DNA of 64,000 nucleotides from Enteractinococcus coprophilus (GCF_006716305.1 NZ_VFOU01000002.1:124001-188000); one strand, 5' to 3'; counted from the stretch's first letter, positions 17,896 to 27,469 are shown. Numbers and translations are program-made. The notes: generated by a model from the sequence alone, not told the origin.

Positions 17896-20193
17896 CTATT
17901 TATACTTAGAATTACTGATCAGATCTTTGTAGGGGACCCACCCGGTTTTGCCGTTGTGAGTGACTCTCCACCAGCTACCGGAGGCCCGGTTCGTGGTAGT
18001 GACCCGAGCGCCGCGGGAGAGACGCTGCACGGTTGATGCACTCGTGTTAGGCGCAGCTCTGAGGATCGTGGCCTTTTGAGCACGGTAGGCCAGGCCGGAG
18101 GTAATTGTTCGATAAGCGACAGGTGCCTTGTATTGGGAATTCCGAATGAGATCCTTGTGTTGCACCCATCCGGTTTTTCCGTTATGAGTGACTCTCCACC
18201 AGGTACCTGAGGCCCGGTTTGTGGTAGTGACCTGGGCGCCCTGAGAGAGGCGCTGTACCGTGGAGGCACTGGTGCTTGGGGCAGATCTCAATACAGTGGC
18301 CTGATTGGCCCGGTAAGCCAATCCGGCAGCGATTGTTCGGTAGGTGACCGGGGCTTTATATTTTGAGTTGCTGATGAGATCTTTATACGGAACCCACCCT
18401 GTCTTGCCGTTGGCAGTAACGCGCCACCAGCTACCGCTTGCAAGGCTAGTTGTGGTGACGCTAGCGCCCTGCGAAAGACTCTGAATGGCAGAAGCTTTCG
18501 TATCAGGTTCGGCCCTGAGCGTCGTGGCTTTTTGGGCACGGTAAGCTAGCCCGGAAGCGATTTTGCGAGTCGGGAACGATGTCGTAGCCTTTGCATTATT
18601 AATGCGCGTGGCCACATCCCGGCGTATCGCGGGTAACTGGGAATATAGGTACTTGCCTGGGCATGCTGTTGCGTGTGTGTCTTTGTGCCCCAGGATCGTT
18701 TTGACGGTTACGCGCGTTCCACTTGAGTGTTTGGAAGTGCCACCAGCAGAGGTGAGCGTGGTGTTGCCGGTTGCGTTGATACCGTGCTGGAGTCCTTTCC
18801 AAGCTAGGACTTTTTTCAGTGACTCGAGCATGGCCGCAGGGGGGTTCGCGATTTCGAAGTTACCGATGGTTGAAATTCCAAAAGTGTTGGTATTAAAACC
18901 GCCAGCTTGAGCACCCAGAGGGATCGAGTCAATGGAGCCTCGTCGACCTTCGTAGATCGTGCCGTAACGATCAACGAGGAAGTTATATCCGATGTCTCCC
19001 CATTTTAGATCGCGAGCGTGATAGGTGTAGACCGCTCGTACCTGAGCATACGCTTGTGCACGTGTGTAGTTGTTTGTTCCAGCAGTATGGTGGACATACA
19101 TTGCTTTGAGTTCGCTTGATTGTGGACTCTTGGTAGCGAATGATTCATTGGCGCCCCACTGTGCTCGCGTTATGATGGCGGGTTTGATGGCATTGGCAGA
19201 ACTCTTGGAACTGGTTGTTACAGTCGGGGTTCTTGCTGAAGCTAGCTGCATCGCCTGTCTGCTAGTCGGCTCATCTGTTATCGATGCAGGTGCAGCTTCG
19301 TTGACGATCTCAACCTCTTCACTTTCATCAGAAGCGGGTTCGAGGTTGCCGTCTGTGGATGATTCACCCGGGTCAATCAGCGAGATCTCGAGTCCTTCTG
19401 GAGCTTCACCAGAGCGGGTGTGCACGCGGGCTTGGACTGCATCAGCTTCAATGGTGATAAGCGGCTCGGTTCCGGCCCGTGGAGATTGCGCTTTCATTTC
19501 TTCGTCTGTGGCATGGACTTCTAGGTCATGCCACTCACTCCACTCACCCTGTTCCCGTACGCGAACGGCAGCTTCGGTGATCTCCTCTGAGGTGTTCGAA
19601 TCCCACGTCAGACCGGCAGCAACGAAGTCGATAGACTCCACGGGAGTGGTAAGGGCTGCGAGGCTACCTTCGCTGTCCTCGATGGCTGTTTCGGCTAGTT
19701 GTTGTTCTTCGGCAGATTTTTGACTCTGGTCAGTTTCGGTAGGAGAGGTGCTCTCTTGTGAAGGTTGCGCTGTTTCTGGGGCAGGGGTCTCTACAGTTGC
19801 CGGAGCGTCAGAAGCTTCTTCTGTCTGTGCATCGGTTTCCAAGCTCTCTTGCTGCTCAGACTCACCCTCACCATCGGTTTCCGATGCTTCTTCCGTGATA
19901 ACGGATGAGTCTTGTGGTTTCTCTGGGGAAGCTGGCTCGCTGGGCTGGTCTTCTTCCTCTGGAAGAGCCTCTGGATCAATCCCATCAATGTCGATAACTT
20001 GTGTGTCTTCGCCTTGGACGGGTGCAGGTTTCTGGTCCGGAGTCATTTCTTCGACTGAAGGATTCGTAGGCTGACTCTGGTGAATTGCAGCAGATGAGGT
20101 ATTCGGTACTGCATGTGAGACTGAGAGCGATGATGCGATAAGTGCCAGAGACAACGCACTGACTGAAGCGATCTTGGTGGTGTGAGCGAACAT
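17896..20193 (-). CDS. Secreted N-acetylmuramoyl-L-alanine amidase with three SH3-like repeats
   Basis: 765 residues. A signal peptide (about 1-30, cleavage near SHAVPN) is followed by some 290 residues rich in Glu, Ser, Thr, Pro and Asp, then a beta-rich segment and a PGRP/amidase_2 domain (about 335-530). That domain shows ITRAQWGANE, the zinc His in YVHHTAG, YNFLVDRYGTIYEGR, and the His/Cys ligands in GHKDTHATACPG. Three 76-residue SH3-like repeats end the protein and probably bind the cell wall. It should cut the amide between MurNAc and the stem peptide. The acidic spacer probably crosses the wall. Remodelling of the organism's own wall is most likely; an antibacterial role is possible. 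Confidence 0.88.
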   Translation of the reverse strand: MFAHTTKIASVSALSLALIASSLSVSHAVPNTSSAAIHQSQPTNPSVEEMTPDQKPAPVQGEDTQVIDIDGIDPEALPEEEDQPSEPASPEKPQDSSVITEEASETDGEGESEQQESLETDAQTEEASDAPATVETPAPETAQPSQESTSPTETDQSQKSAEEQQLAETAIEDSEGSLAALTTPVESIDFVAAGLTWDSNTSEEITEAAVRVREQGEWSEWHDLEVHATDEEMKAQSPRAGTEPLITIEADAVQARVHTRSGEAPEGLEISLIDPGESSTDGNLEPASDESEEVEIVNEAAPASITDEPTSRQAMQLASARTPTVTTSSKSSANAIKPAIITRAQWGANESFATKSPQSSELKAMYVHHTAGTNNYTRAQAYAQVRAVYTYHARDLKWGDIGYNFLVDRYGTIYEGRRGSIDSIPLGAQAGGFNTNTFGISTIGNFEIANPPAAMLESLKKVLAWKGLQHGINATGNTTLTSAGGTSKHSSGTRVTVKTILGHKDTHATACPGKYLYSQLPAIRRDVATRINNAKATTSFPTRKIASGLAYRAQKATTLRAEPDTKASAIQSLSQGASVTTTSLASGSWWRVTANGKTGWVPYKDLISNSKYKAPVTYRTIAAGLAYRANQATVLRSAPSTSASTVQRLSQGAQVTTTNRASGTWWRVTHNGKTGWVQHKDLIRNSQYKAPVAYRTITSGLAYRAQKATILRAAPNTSASTVQRLSRGARVTTTNRASGSWWRVTHNGKTGWVPYKDLISNSKYK
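17899..18561 (-). repeat. Three tandem 228-bp SH3-domain-coding repeats
   Basis: Copies lie at about 18334-18561, 18106-18333 and 17899-18105 (the last ends at the stop). Each encodes GLAYRA, a hydrophobic core, SGSWWRVT or SGTWWRVT, NGKTGWV and KDLI-NS-YK. DNA identity is high enough for recombination to change copy number. Confidence 0.85.
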
Positions 20194-20402
20194 AAAAATC
20201 AGCAGGCAACCTTCTATTGTGCTAAACCGCCATTATGTATGGCACAGACAGCTGCAATCGTACCAGTTAGGTTGGGCCTTAAAGTAGTCTAGGTGTGACG
20301 AGGCCCTGAGCATTGGTCTGTTATTTATTGGGAAGTTTGCTTCGGAAACACTTTCGGCACGACTCAGAACTGGCGTGGCTGATTTGTCATAATGCCGGCT
20401 GA

Positions 20403-21440
20403 CTAGGCGATTTCTAGCAGCCTTTCGAGAGCGTTGAGGCGTTTAGAGGTCTGACGTGCTAGTGCCTCTGTTCGTTTGGCTATCTTTGCCTTGGTCAAGT
20501 GATTCTTATGCCATGACAGAGTCAGAACTATCGACAGTGCGATTTGCTCTCGGAACGTGTAGTACCCCTCCCGTGTGCCAATCTTACCGCCAAGTCCTGA
20601 GTGCATATCTTGCACCACTTGATCGAGGTCACGGGCGTTGATAATCATTTTGGACATGTCGAAGGCAATGGGCTTCATTTCCGCAAACTCCCAATCGACG
20701 AGCACGAAGTCATGTTCGTTGACCAGAATGTTGGAGTTTACGAGATCCCCGTGAGTCAGGCTGACTTCCAAGAGGTCATTGCGATCAATCAATCGCTGAA
20801 CGGCGTCGTCGATTGTTGCATCGATGTTTTGAGTTTCTACGAAGTTGGACCAACGCACTTTGTACGAGCCACCAACTATTCTGCTGAGGTGCTTGTCTCG
20901 GATACCTACACCTTGATGCACTTTTCGTAACCGCTGTGCAAGTGGGACGATCATTGATTCGAGCTGCGATCGAGTAGCGCTTTCTCCAACAACGGTGTCC
21001 TCTACCAAGTATGCGCCCGCACCGTTCCGAATAGTGCCGTGGTCGTAGATAGTTGGCATCAGCTCAGGCGCATAAGGATGGACTTTTTCGTGCGCCTTGA
21101 CGGTGCGAGTAATCCCGTTGCGTTCCCCACCGGTTTGGTAACGCACGCTGAGTGCTTTGTCTGGATAAAAGGCACGGAGTCTGACTTCTGCTTCGACGTC
21201 AAATTTGCCAATCAGCACAGATTCGGCTCGGACCCGTGAACGGATCTCCCCATGAGCGGGGAGCTCATGCTGTTGGTCTATGGGTAAGACGTCAAAGCCT
21301 GCCTCGGTAGCCCAAGTGGATCGCTTCGAATACGTGAACGTTCTAGGGAAGAACTTTGATCTGAGTCTGCGAGAATGTCGTTCGACCTCTGCGACACGAC
21401 TCAGAGCGGTGCTCCACCGCTGATGTTCAATATTCGACAA
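20403..21440 (-). CDS. Aminoglycoside/choline kinase-like phosphotransferase
   Basis: 345 residues of the protein-kinase-like APH/LicA fold. The catalytic loop is LTHGDLVNSNILVNEHDF (HGDxxxxN with Asp base) and the metal-binding motif is FVLVDWEFAE; a glycine-rich ATP site is not obvious. It appears to begin at TTG with an AAGGA site 9 bases upstream. The gene lies between a secreted amidase and an SDR gene, on the same strand. The substrate is unknown: choline, ethanolamine, a sugar or an antibiotic are all compatible with the fold. The envelope-related neighbour mildly favours a surface-polymer precursor. Confidence 0.7.
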   Translation of the reverse strand: MSNIEHQRWSTALSRVAEVERHSRRLRSKFFPRTFTYSKRSTWATEAGFDVLPIDQQHELPAHGEIRSRVRAESVLIGKFDVEAEVRLRAFYPDKALSVRYQTGGERNGITRTVKAHEKVHPYAPELMPTIYDHGTIRNGAGAYLVEDTVVGESATRSQLESMIVPLAQRLRKVHQGVGIRDKHLSRIVGGSYKVRWSNFVETQNIDATIDDAVQRLIDRNDLLEVSLTHGDLVNSNILVNEHDFVLVDWEFAEMKPIAFDMSKMIINARDLDQVVQDMHSGLGGKIGTREGYYTFREQIALSIVLTLSWHKNHLTKAKIAKRTEALARQTSKRLNALERLLEIA

Positions 21441-21548
21441 CCCGTTTCGTCCTTATGATTTGAATTTCATTTAGTGTTCTCATGTTTTTTTAGATTGCGA
21501 AAGATTATACAGGAGAGCGTAGATCGCGCTCGATGCTTCGTCGGCAGA

Positions 21549-23090
21549 CTAGCGAACGTGCTGGGCCTGCGCGACGTCCATAATATTTTTGGCCATCGTC
21601 GGGAAAATGAGCGCATGAAACGGCTGAATGACTCGCCAGTAGGCGCGCCCTATCAGGCCGTTGGGAAAGAATACAGCGCGCTGAAATAGCCGAGTGCCGC
21701 CGTCGGCTAATGGGTCAACACGGAACTGTAGCCAGGCGCGGCCGCCAGCTCGCATCTCGGCGCGCAGGGTGACCATTCGTCCTGGCTCCAAGGATTCCAC
21801 ACGCCACCAGTCCACGTGATCGTTAACTCTAAGTTCGTGTTCGTCTTTCCGGCCTCGGGCCAGTCCGTAGCCGCCGAGTGCCTTGTCCATCAGTCCGCGG
21901 ATTTTCCATAAGAGCGGTGCTGAATACCAGCCGCGCTGACCTCCGATGGTTTCGATCACTTGCCATACGGCATCGGGTGGGGCGCTACCATCGCGTTCGC
22001 GTTCATCTGTGAATACCGTGTGACCCGCCCAGTCTGGGTCCGAGGGTAGGGGATCGGCTGGGTTTCGTGTTTGAACGGCCAAGACGTCGTCATCCCAGGT
22101 GACGTCTAACGGCCCGCGCTTCTGGCGGGTGATCGCCCGTTGGCATGCTTCGCGATAGCTCGTGAGGCCACCTGGCGGGTCGGGAATGAGCGTTGCTATT
22201 TCATGGTCATTGGTTACGGCGTCTTCCGCCATCGAAGCTGCCAGAGGCATCGCTATACCGCGGGGGATAGGAGTGACCATACCGATCCAAAAACCCGATA
22301 GGTGTTGGGCTGGGATAGGTAACGCTAAGACTTTGCGTTGAGATAGTCCGGCAACCTGGGCGTATTGCTCCAGCATGGATGCGAATGACTGCACGCTGCC
22401 GGATCTGATTCCGTAGGATGCGTTGATAGGCTGTTCGAGGGCGCAGGCGTGGGCTAAGTAATACAAGACGTCCCGTATAGCGATCGGTTCGATCTTGTTC
22501 TTCAGCCAGCTTGGACCGGGCATGACGGGCAAGCGTTCAGACAGATGCCGGATCATCTCGAAGGAGACCGAACCAGACCCGATGATGACTGCCGCTTTTA
22601 ATACAAGGGCAGGGACTGGTGCCGCCAGGAGAATCTGCGCAACCCGTTCACGGGACCGCATGTGGGCGGAGAGCTCATCAAGGGGTTTCTGCGGGTGAAG
22701 ACCTGACAGGTACACAAGCTGTTTTACTCCTGCGGAAGTCGCTGACTGAGCAACCTGTCGTGCAATGTCGGCTTCCTTCTGCTCGAAGTCCTTGCTGGAG
22801 CCCATCGAATGTACAAGATATAACACTGTGTGAACGTCTTTGAATGCAGTTTCTAGATCGGCTGGGTTCTGCAGATCGGCTTCAACTGTTTCAACGTCAT
22901 CGGACCAGGGTCTGTTTTCTAAGTGGCTGACGTCCCGAGCTAGTGCGCGAACTGTAAAACCGGCGGCTAATAATTCTGGGATGAGTCGTCCGCCCACGTA
23001 TCCGGTTGCCCCGGTGACGAGGACGCGACGACCCTTACCCGATCGGAGGTATAGGTCTAATGGTGATGCAGGGTTGACGCTCATAGTCAT
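21549..23090 (-). CDS. NAD(P)-binding SDR-like protein with DUF2867 domain
   Basis: 513 residues. The N-terminal extended/atypical SDR domain (about 20-300) has the dinucleotide-binding motif VLVTGATGYVGGRL and a YLVHSMGSSKDF segment. The C-terminal 150 residues match DUF2867 (GQRGWYSAPLLWKIRGLMDK, DHVDWWRVESLEPG, WLQFRVDP). This two-domain layout is a known actinobacterial and proteobacterial family, usually called NAD(P)H-binding or SDR family oxidoreductase, of unknown reaction. Two ATGs, at 23090 and 23084, are possible starts; neither has a strong ribosome-binding site. The divergent neighbour is a pyridoxamine-oxidase-like stress protein. Confidence 0.85.
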   Translation of the reverse strand: MTMSVNPASPLDLYLRSGKGRRVLVTGATGYVGGRLIPELLAAGFTVRALARDVSHLENRPWSDDVETVEADLQNPADLETAFKDVHTVLYLVHSMGSSKDFEQKEADIARQVAQSATSAGVKQLVYLSGLHPQKPLDELSAHMRSRERVAQILLAAPVPALVLKAAVIIGSGSVSFEMIRHLSERLPVMPGPSWLKNKIEPIAIRDVLYYLAHACALEQPINASYGIRSGSVQSFASMLEQYAQVAGLSQRKVLALPIPAQHLSGFWIGMVTPIPRGIAMPLAASMAEDAVTNDHEIATLIPDPPGGLTSYREACQRAITRQKRGPLDVTWDDDVLAVQTRNPADPLPSDPDWAGHTVFTDERERDGSAPPDAVWQVIETIGGQRGWYSAPLLWKIRGLMDKALGGYGLARGRKDEHELRVNDHVDWWRVESLEPGRMVTLRAEMRAGGRAWLQFRVDPLADGGTRLFQRAVFFPNGLIGRAYWRVIQPFHALIFPTMAKNIMDVAQAQHVR

Positions 23091-23248
23091 AAAGTTAGCT
23101 GGCTTTACTTACACGAAGCTCAGTGGGAGCTTGAAGTTTGCAATGTATATCGCTTGAGCTGTGTTCATCGAGGGAAGTGGCTGCTAGGTTGGCGAATATC
23201 AACGCATCTTCGCGAGGCGTAGATGTGCCAACTACTTCAGGAGGCCAT

Positions 23249-23731
23249 ATGAATACGAATGATCCTGTCAAAACCCTATTGACGAAAGCTCAGGACGCGA
23301 ACGTGTGTATGCTGACCACCACCGAGGCGGATGGCAAACTTGTCAGCCGCCCCATGGCAATCCAGCAGATTGAAGACGATCACACAATTTGGTTCATGAC
23401 CCGAATCGATAACCCAGCCGTGCAAGAGACCGCCGGTGGCCAACAAGTCAATGTCACCATCGCTGAGAAGGGTTTCTGGGCTTCTATTGCCGGTAGTGCC
23501 ACGATTGTTCAGGACGTGGAACGTAAGAAAGCATTTTGGTCAAAAGCGACCGAGGCGTTTTTCGGCGATTTTAAACCAGAGGACCCAGAGGTTGCTCTGC
23601 TCAGGGTTAACCCTGAGACTGCGCAGTATTGGGATTCTCCAGGACTGCCTGCAACAGCTCTGCAGATGATTAAGGGCCTCACGAGTGATAAGCCAGCACA
23701 TCCTGGTGAAACCCATGAGGTTGAACTTTAA
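23249..23731 (+). CDS. Pyridoxamine 5'-phosphate oxidase-like general stress protein
   Basis: 160 residues of the split-barrel flavin-binding fold, closest by eye to the general stress protein 26 group: DANVCMLTTTEADGKLVSRPMAIQ near the N-terminus, then IWFMTR and VNVTIAEKGFWASIAGSA. The ATG at 23249 follows a perfect AGGAGG site; the frame is open further up but without initiation signals. Such proteins bind FMN or FAD; enzymatic activity is rarely shown. It is monocistronic, with a terminator directly after it. Confidence 0.86.
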   Translation: MNTNDPVKTLLTKAQDANVCMLTTTEADGKLVSRPMAIQQIEDDHTIWFMTRIDNPAVQETAGGQQVNVTIAEKGFWASIAGSATIVQDVERKKAFWSKATEAFFGDFKPEDPEVALLRVNPETAQYWDSPGLPATALQMIKGLTSDKPAHPGETHEVEL

Positions 23732-23750
23732 CGCCCACAGAGCGTACTGA

Positions 23751-23790
23751 CTGACCTGGAGCCGTTGCGCGCTCCGGGTCAGTCTTTCTT
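23751..23790 (+). terminator. Terminator after the PNPOx-like gene
   Basis: 12-bp stem CTGACCTGGAGC / GCTCCGGGTCAG (one wobble), 8-base loop, then TCTTTCTT. Confidence 0.8.
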
Positions 23791-23909
23791 CATTCGCCCG
23801 CTGTTCACGCTGGCGTTGCTCGATCGTGAGTCGGCGCATGTATTTTCTGGCCTAGCAGTGCACAATGGAAGTACCGCCGTATTGACCAGCCGCACCTGAG
23901 GAGTATGTC

Positions 23910-24827
23910 TTGTTCGAAGAACTCATCCCCGATCAACCTCGCCAAAACTTGCGCGAGTTTATCGACACTCTGCGCGATGGCGGCTACCAGGTGACCGAAG
24001 GCCACACCCCAGACCCAGATCTGATTGACCCCATGGGTAAAGCGGTGGAAACCTGGCGGGAGAACTATCCGTATGCCGATCGGATGACTCGCGATCGGTA
24101 CGAACGCGAAAAATATAAGCTCCAGATTGAATTGCTGAAGCTGCAATACTGGGCGGAAGATACCGGTCAAAAAATCATTGTGGTGTTTGAAGGCCGTGAC
24201 GCTGCAGGCAAGGGCGGCACTATCCAGCGGTTCACCGAGTATATGAACCCACGCACCGCTCGCACGGTGGCACTAAATAAGCCAACCGAGCGGGAAACTG
24301 GTCAGTGGTATTTTCAGCGCTACATTAACCATTTCCCAACGGCCGGTGAGATCGTCTTATTTGACCGCTCCTGGTACAACCGGGCCGGAGTGGAACGCGT
24401 GATGGGCTTTTGCACAGAAGATCAGTACCACACGTTTATGAACCAGGCGCCGGTTTTTGAAAAGCTGCTGATCGACGATGGGTTTCATCTCATCAAGTTC
24501 TGGTTCTCCGTGACCCAGACTGAACAGCGCACCCGGTTTGCGATCCGTCAGCTGGATCCCGTTCGCCGGTGGAAGCTCTCCCCGGTCGACCTCGAGGCGC
24601 TTGACCGCTGGGAAGCATACACCGATGCCAAAGAGCTCATGTTCTTGCACACGGATACGGATCATGCCCCGTGGGTCACGATCAAATCCAATGATAAGAA
24701 GCGTGGTCGGCTGAATGCGATGCGCTACTTCTTAAGCCAGTTTGATTACGACAGTAAAAACCATGATGTTGTCGGCGTTCCAGACCCACTCTTAGTGATG
24801 CGTGGTCGTGACGCGGTAGGAGACTAG
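23910..24827 (+). CDS. ppk2: Polyphosphate kinase 2
   Basis: 305 residues. PPK2 transfers phosphate between polyphosphate and nucleotides, mainly making NTP or NDP from polyphosphate. Walker A is GRDAAGKGGT (about 95-104), Walker B and lid start are FDRSWYNRAGVERVMG (about 151-166), with the family sequence FWFSVTQTEQRTRF further on. One catalytic domain suggests the short class I/III type. The start is TTG with GAGGAG 7 bases upstream; the overlapping ATG at 23905 is out of frame. The gene stands alone before a strong hairpin. Confidence 0.93.
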   Translation: MFEELIPDQPRQNLREFIDTLRDGGYQVTEGHTPDPDLIDPMGKAVETWRENYPYADRMTRDRYEREKYKLQIELLKLQYWAEDTGQKIIVVFEGRDAAGKGGTIQRFTEYMNPRTARTVALNKPTERETGQWYFQRYINHFPTAGEIVLFDRSWYNRAGVERVMGFCTEDQYHTFMNQAPVFEKLLIDDGFHLIKFWFSVTQTEQRTRFAIRQLDPVRRWKLSPVDLEALDRWEAYTDAKELMFLHTDTDHAPWVTIKSNDKKRGRLNAMRYFLSQFDYDSKNHDVVGVPDPLLVMRGRDAVGD

Positions 24828-24870
24828 CTACAAGTACCCGCCGGCACTTGTAGGCCAAGAAAAGGTTATA

Positions 24871-24914
24871 CAACATCCGGCTCTGCAGGGTTCCCCTGGC
24901 AGAGCCGGATGTTG
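24871..24914. terminator. Hairpin between converging ppk2 and cysE
   Basis: Perfect 16-bp stem (CAACATCCGGCTCTGC and its complement) with a 12-base loop. On the minus strand TATAACCTTTTC follows. It probably terminates both genes. Confidence 0.8.
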
Positions 24915-24927
24915 CATCATCTGTCAG

Positions 24928-25515
24928 CTAGATCCACATGGCAGGATCCACGTATTCAGCCGGATCCACGGCTGGTTTTGCTTCCTCTGCACTGCGACGG
25001 GTCCGAATTTGTGCTGGAATTCCGGTAGCAATGGCATCTTCAGGAGTGTCTTTGACGAGCACTGCGTTGGCACCGACTGCCGTGCGCTTGCCGACAACCA
25101 CCGGCCCCAAGACCTTGGCTCCGGCACCTACGACCACTTCGTCTTCCAGGGTGGGGTGCCGCTTGACCTTTTCTAACGACTGACCACCCAAAGTCACGCC
25201 GTGATACAGCATAACGTCGTCCCCGATCTCGGTCGTTTCACCAATGACTACACCCATGCCGTGGTCGATGAAGAAACGGCGTCCGATGGTTGCTCCGGGG
25301 TGGATTTCGATTCCGGTGAGCGCCCGGTTGAATTGTGAAAGGAGACGTGCTGGGGTCTTCAGCTGTTCTTTCTGCCACATCTTATGTGCAACGCGGTGCA
25401 TCCAAATAGCATGAAGACCGGTATACCCCACAGCAACTTCAAATGTACTGCGTGCAGCGGGGTCGCGGTCTTTGGCAGCCTGAATGTCCTCGCGCATGCG
25501 ACTGAAGAATCCCAA
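24928..25515 (-). CDS. cysE: Serine O-acetyltransferase
   Basis: About 195 residues. It makes O-acetyl-L-serine, the acceptor used by CysK. It has the left-handed beta-helix hexapeptide repeats (GIEIHPGATIG, GVVIGETTEIG, LYHGVTLGG, VVVGAGAKVLGPVVVG) and the active-site His/Asp in FIDHGMGVV. The likely start is TTG at 25515 (LGFFSRMREDI) with GAAAGG 5 bases upstream. A TTG at 25551 keeps the frame open but has no such site. It lies downstream of cysK on the same strand, with a hairpin between. Confidence 0.92.
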   Translation of the reverse strand: MGFFSRMREDIQAAKDRDPAARSTFEVAVGYTGLHAIWMHRVAHKMWQKEQLKTPARLLSQFNRALTGIEIHPGATIGRRFFIDHGMGVVIGETTEIGDDVMLYHGVTLGGQSLEKVKRHPTLEDEVVVGAGAKVLGPVVVGKRTAVGANAVLVKDTPEDAIATGIPAQIRTRRSAEEAKPAVDPAEYVDPAMWI

Positions 25516-25604
25516 TGTATCCCTTTCAAAAAATGTCCTTGATAAGCCCAACGCACAGGCGGTCGAAATTATTCTATGGTCTAGTGAACCGCAGATTAAG
25601 CGTT

Positions 25605-25666
25605 AAAAGTGTGCTGCCTTCGGTCCGTCACAGGATGTGTTGCCCGTGACGAGCCCGAAGGCAGCA
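25605..25666 (-). terminator. Terminator between cysK and cysE
   Basis: 12-bp stem TGCTGCCTTCGG / CCGAAGGCAGCA with an inner GTGAC/GTCAC stem; the minus strand continues ACTTTTAACG. It lies 18 bases beyond the cysK stop and probably reduces read-through into cysE. Confidence 0.75.
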
Positions 25667-25683
25667 TCATAGTTCAGCGCTGA

Positions 25684-26619
25684 TTAGCCGCGAATATCTT
25701 CGTAGAGCACGGTGGAGATATAGCGTTCACCAAAGTCTGGAATGACAGCCACAATGAGCTTGCCAGCGTTCTCTTCTTTTTTAGCTTCATCCAGGGCTGC
25801 AGCGATGGCTGCACCAGAGGAGATTCCGCCCAGGATGCCTTCTTTGGTACCCAGCAGGCGGGAGTTTTGCACGGACTCTTCAAGCGTGGCCGTATAGACC
25901 GAAGAATACAGCTCGGTGTCGAGGACGTCTGGAATGAAGTTCGCACCGATGCCCTGGATTTTGTGTGGTCCTGGCTTCCCACCCGACAGGATCGGGGAGT
26001 CTGCTGGTTCTACAGCAACAATTTTGATATTCGGGTTTTGTTCTTTCAGGTAGCGACCCGCACCGGTGAGGGTGCCTCCGGTACCGATACCGGAGACCAG
26101 AATATCGACCTTACCCTCGGAGGCTTCCCAAATTTCTGGGCCGGTGGTGTTGTAGTGGATCTCAACGTTGGCCTGGTTGGCGAACTGCTGGGCCAGGATC
26201 GAGTTTTCAGTTTCTTCCACGATCTGGGCGGCTTTTTCTACTGCACCGCGCATGCCATCGGCACCCGGGGTCAGAACGATCTCGGCACCGTATGCACGCA
26301 GCATGACACGGCGTTCATTGGACATCGTCTCTGGCATGGTCAACACCACACGGTACCCGCGCGCTGCACCCACCATTGCCAGAGCGATACCCGTATTGCC
26401 CGAGGTGCCTTCAACAATGGTGCCACCTGGCTTAAGTTTGCCGGATTTTTCAGCGGCATCAACAATGGCGACACCGATACGATCCTTGACGGAGTTGGCT
26501 GGGTTATAGAACTCGACCTTGACGGCCACCTGAGCCGGCAGTCCCTCGGTGAGTCGGTTGAGCCGGACAAGAGGAGTCTGGCCGACAGCTTGGGTGATGT
26601 TATCGAGCATCTTTGCCAT
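25684..26619 (-). CDS. cysK: Cysteine synthase A (O-acetylserine sulfhydrylase)
   Basis: 311 residues, PLP-dependent. It joins O-acetylserine and sulfide to give cysteine. The PLP lysine is K45 in NPANSVKDRIG; the phosphate-binding loop is EGTSGNTGIALA, and the GIGTGGTLTGAGRYLKE motif is intact. An AAAGGA ribosome-binding site precedes the ATG. It forms a functional pair with cysE immediately downstream; together they run the last two steps of cysteine synthesis. Confidence 0.95.
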   Translation of the reverse strand: MAKMLDNITQAVGQTPLVRLNRLTEGLPAQVAVKVEFYNPANSVKDRIGVAIVDAAEKSGKLKPGGTIVEGTSGNTGIALAMVGAARGYRVVLTMPETMSNERRVMLRAYGAEIVLTPGADGMRGAVEKAAQIVEETENSILAQQFANQANVEIHYNTTGPEIWEASEGKVDILVSGIGTGGTLTGAGRYLKEQNPNIKIVAVEPADSPILSGGKPGPHKIQGIGANFIPDVLDTELYSSVYTATLEESVQNSRLLGTKEGILGGISSGAAIAAALDEAKKEENAGKLIVAVIPDFGERYISTVLYEDIRG

Positions 26620-26699
26620 ATGGGGATCATCCTTTACGAAGGGGCAAGTTTAAATGGTACCTCTGGGGTTAACAATAAAGGACATGTCGCAAATCGTAA

Positions 26700-27257
26700 T
26701 TATTGAAGCCACGCAGAGTAATGTTTGCGCACGTTTGCCAGTTTGGGGTTAATGACCACCTGACAGTAGCCCCAGGTGGGGTTGCGTTGATAAAAGTTTT
26801 GGTGTTCTGCTTCAGCAGGCCACCAGGTGGCCCCATCTTCAATAGTTGTCACGATAGGCTCGGACCAGTACTGCTGGTGTCGATCAATCGCCCGTTCAAA
26901 AAGCTCTCTATCCCCGTCGTTTTGTGGAAATAGTGCAGAACGATACTGCGGGCCAACATCAGCACCTTGACGATTCAGAGTGGTCGGATTATGTGAGGCA
27001 AAGAGCATGTCCAAGATCGTGTCAGCGTCGATCACATCCTGGTCAAACGTTACCTTCACAGCTTCAGCGTGACCGGTCGTTGCAGTGCAGACCTGCTCAT
27101 AGGTGGGTTGATCGACGTGGCCACCGATATAGCCACATTCTGAAGTGATGACGCCCTTGGTTTTTCGATAGACGGCATCCTGACACCAGAAGCATCCACC
27201 GCCCATAATGAGTGTTTTGTGATTGGGTTTTGACCCGTTTTCGTCGTGGTTCATCAT
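26700..27257 (-). CDS. msrA: Peptide-methionine (S)-S-oxide reductase
   Basis: 185 residues. MsrA repairs methionine S-sulfoxide in proteins. The catalytic motif GGGCFWCQDAVY, the YIGGHVDQPTYEQVC and GHAEAV segments, and the C-terminal GYCQVVINPKLAN are all present. The frame opens at TTG 27266, but ATG at 27257 or 27254 is a likelier start; no clear ribosome-binding site helps decide. It sits next to cysteine synthesis genes, which fits an oxidative-stress or thiol setting but is not proof of co-regulation. Confidence 0.93.
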   Translation of the reverse strand: MMNHDENGSKPNHKTLIMGGGCFWCQDAVYRKTKGVITSECGYIGGHVDQPTYEQVCTATTGHAEAVKVTFDQDVIDADTILDMLFASHNPTTLNRQGADVGPQYRSALFPQNDGDRELFERAIDRHQQYWSEPIVTTIEDGATWWPAEAEHQNFYQRNPTWGYCQVVINPKLANVRKHYSAWLQ

Positions 27258-27469
27258 ATCTATCAACGCTACAGGAAACCCTGATACTTCGGCTAGATAG
27301 CGCGGGACTTTCTCATCCCAGCGAGAACACCCTGAGAGCCCCCTGGGGATAGGTACCCATGTTGTAACTAGCTCTCCCAGAGAAACATCCGAGCGTGAGC
27401 AATCGGTGCTCGTGGCCGGTCATCGCCCGGAGCTTGCGCTCCAAAGATCCCTAGCAAGCATTCGGTGAG

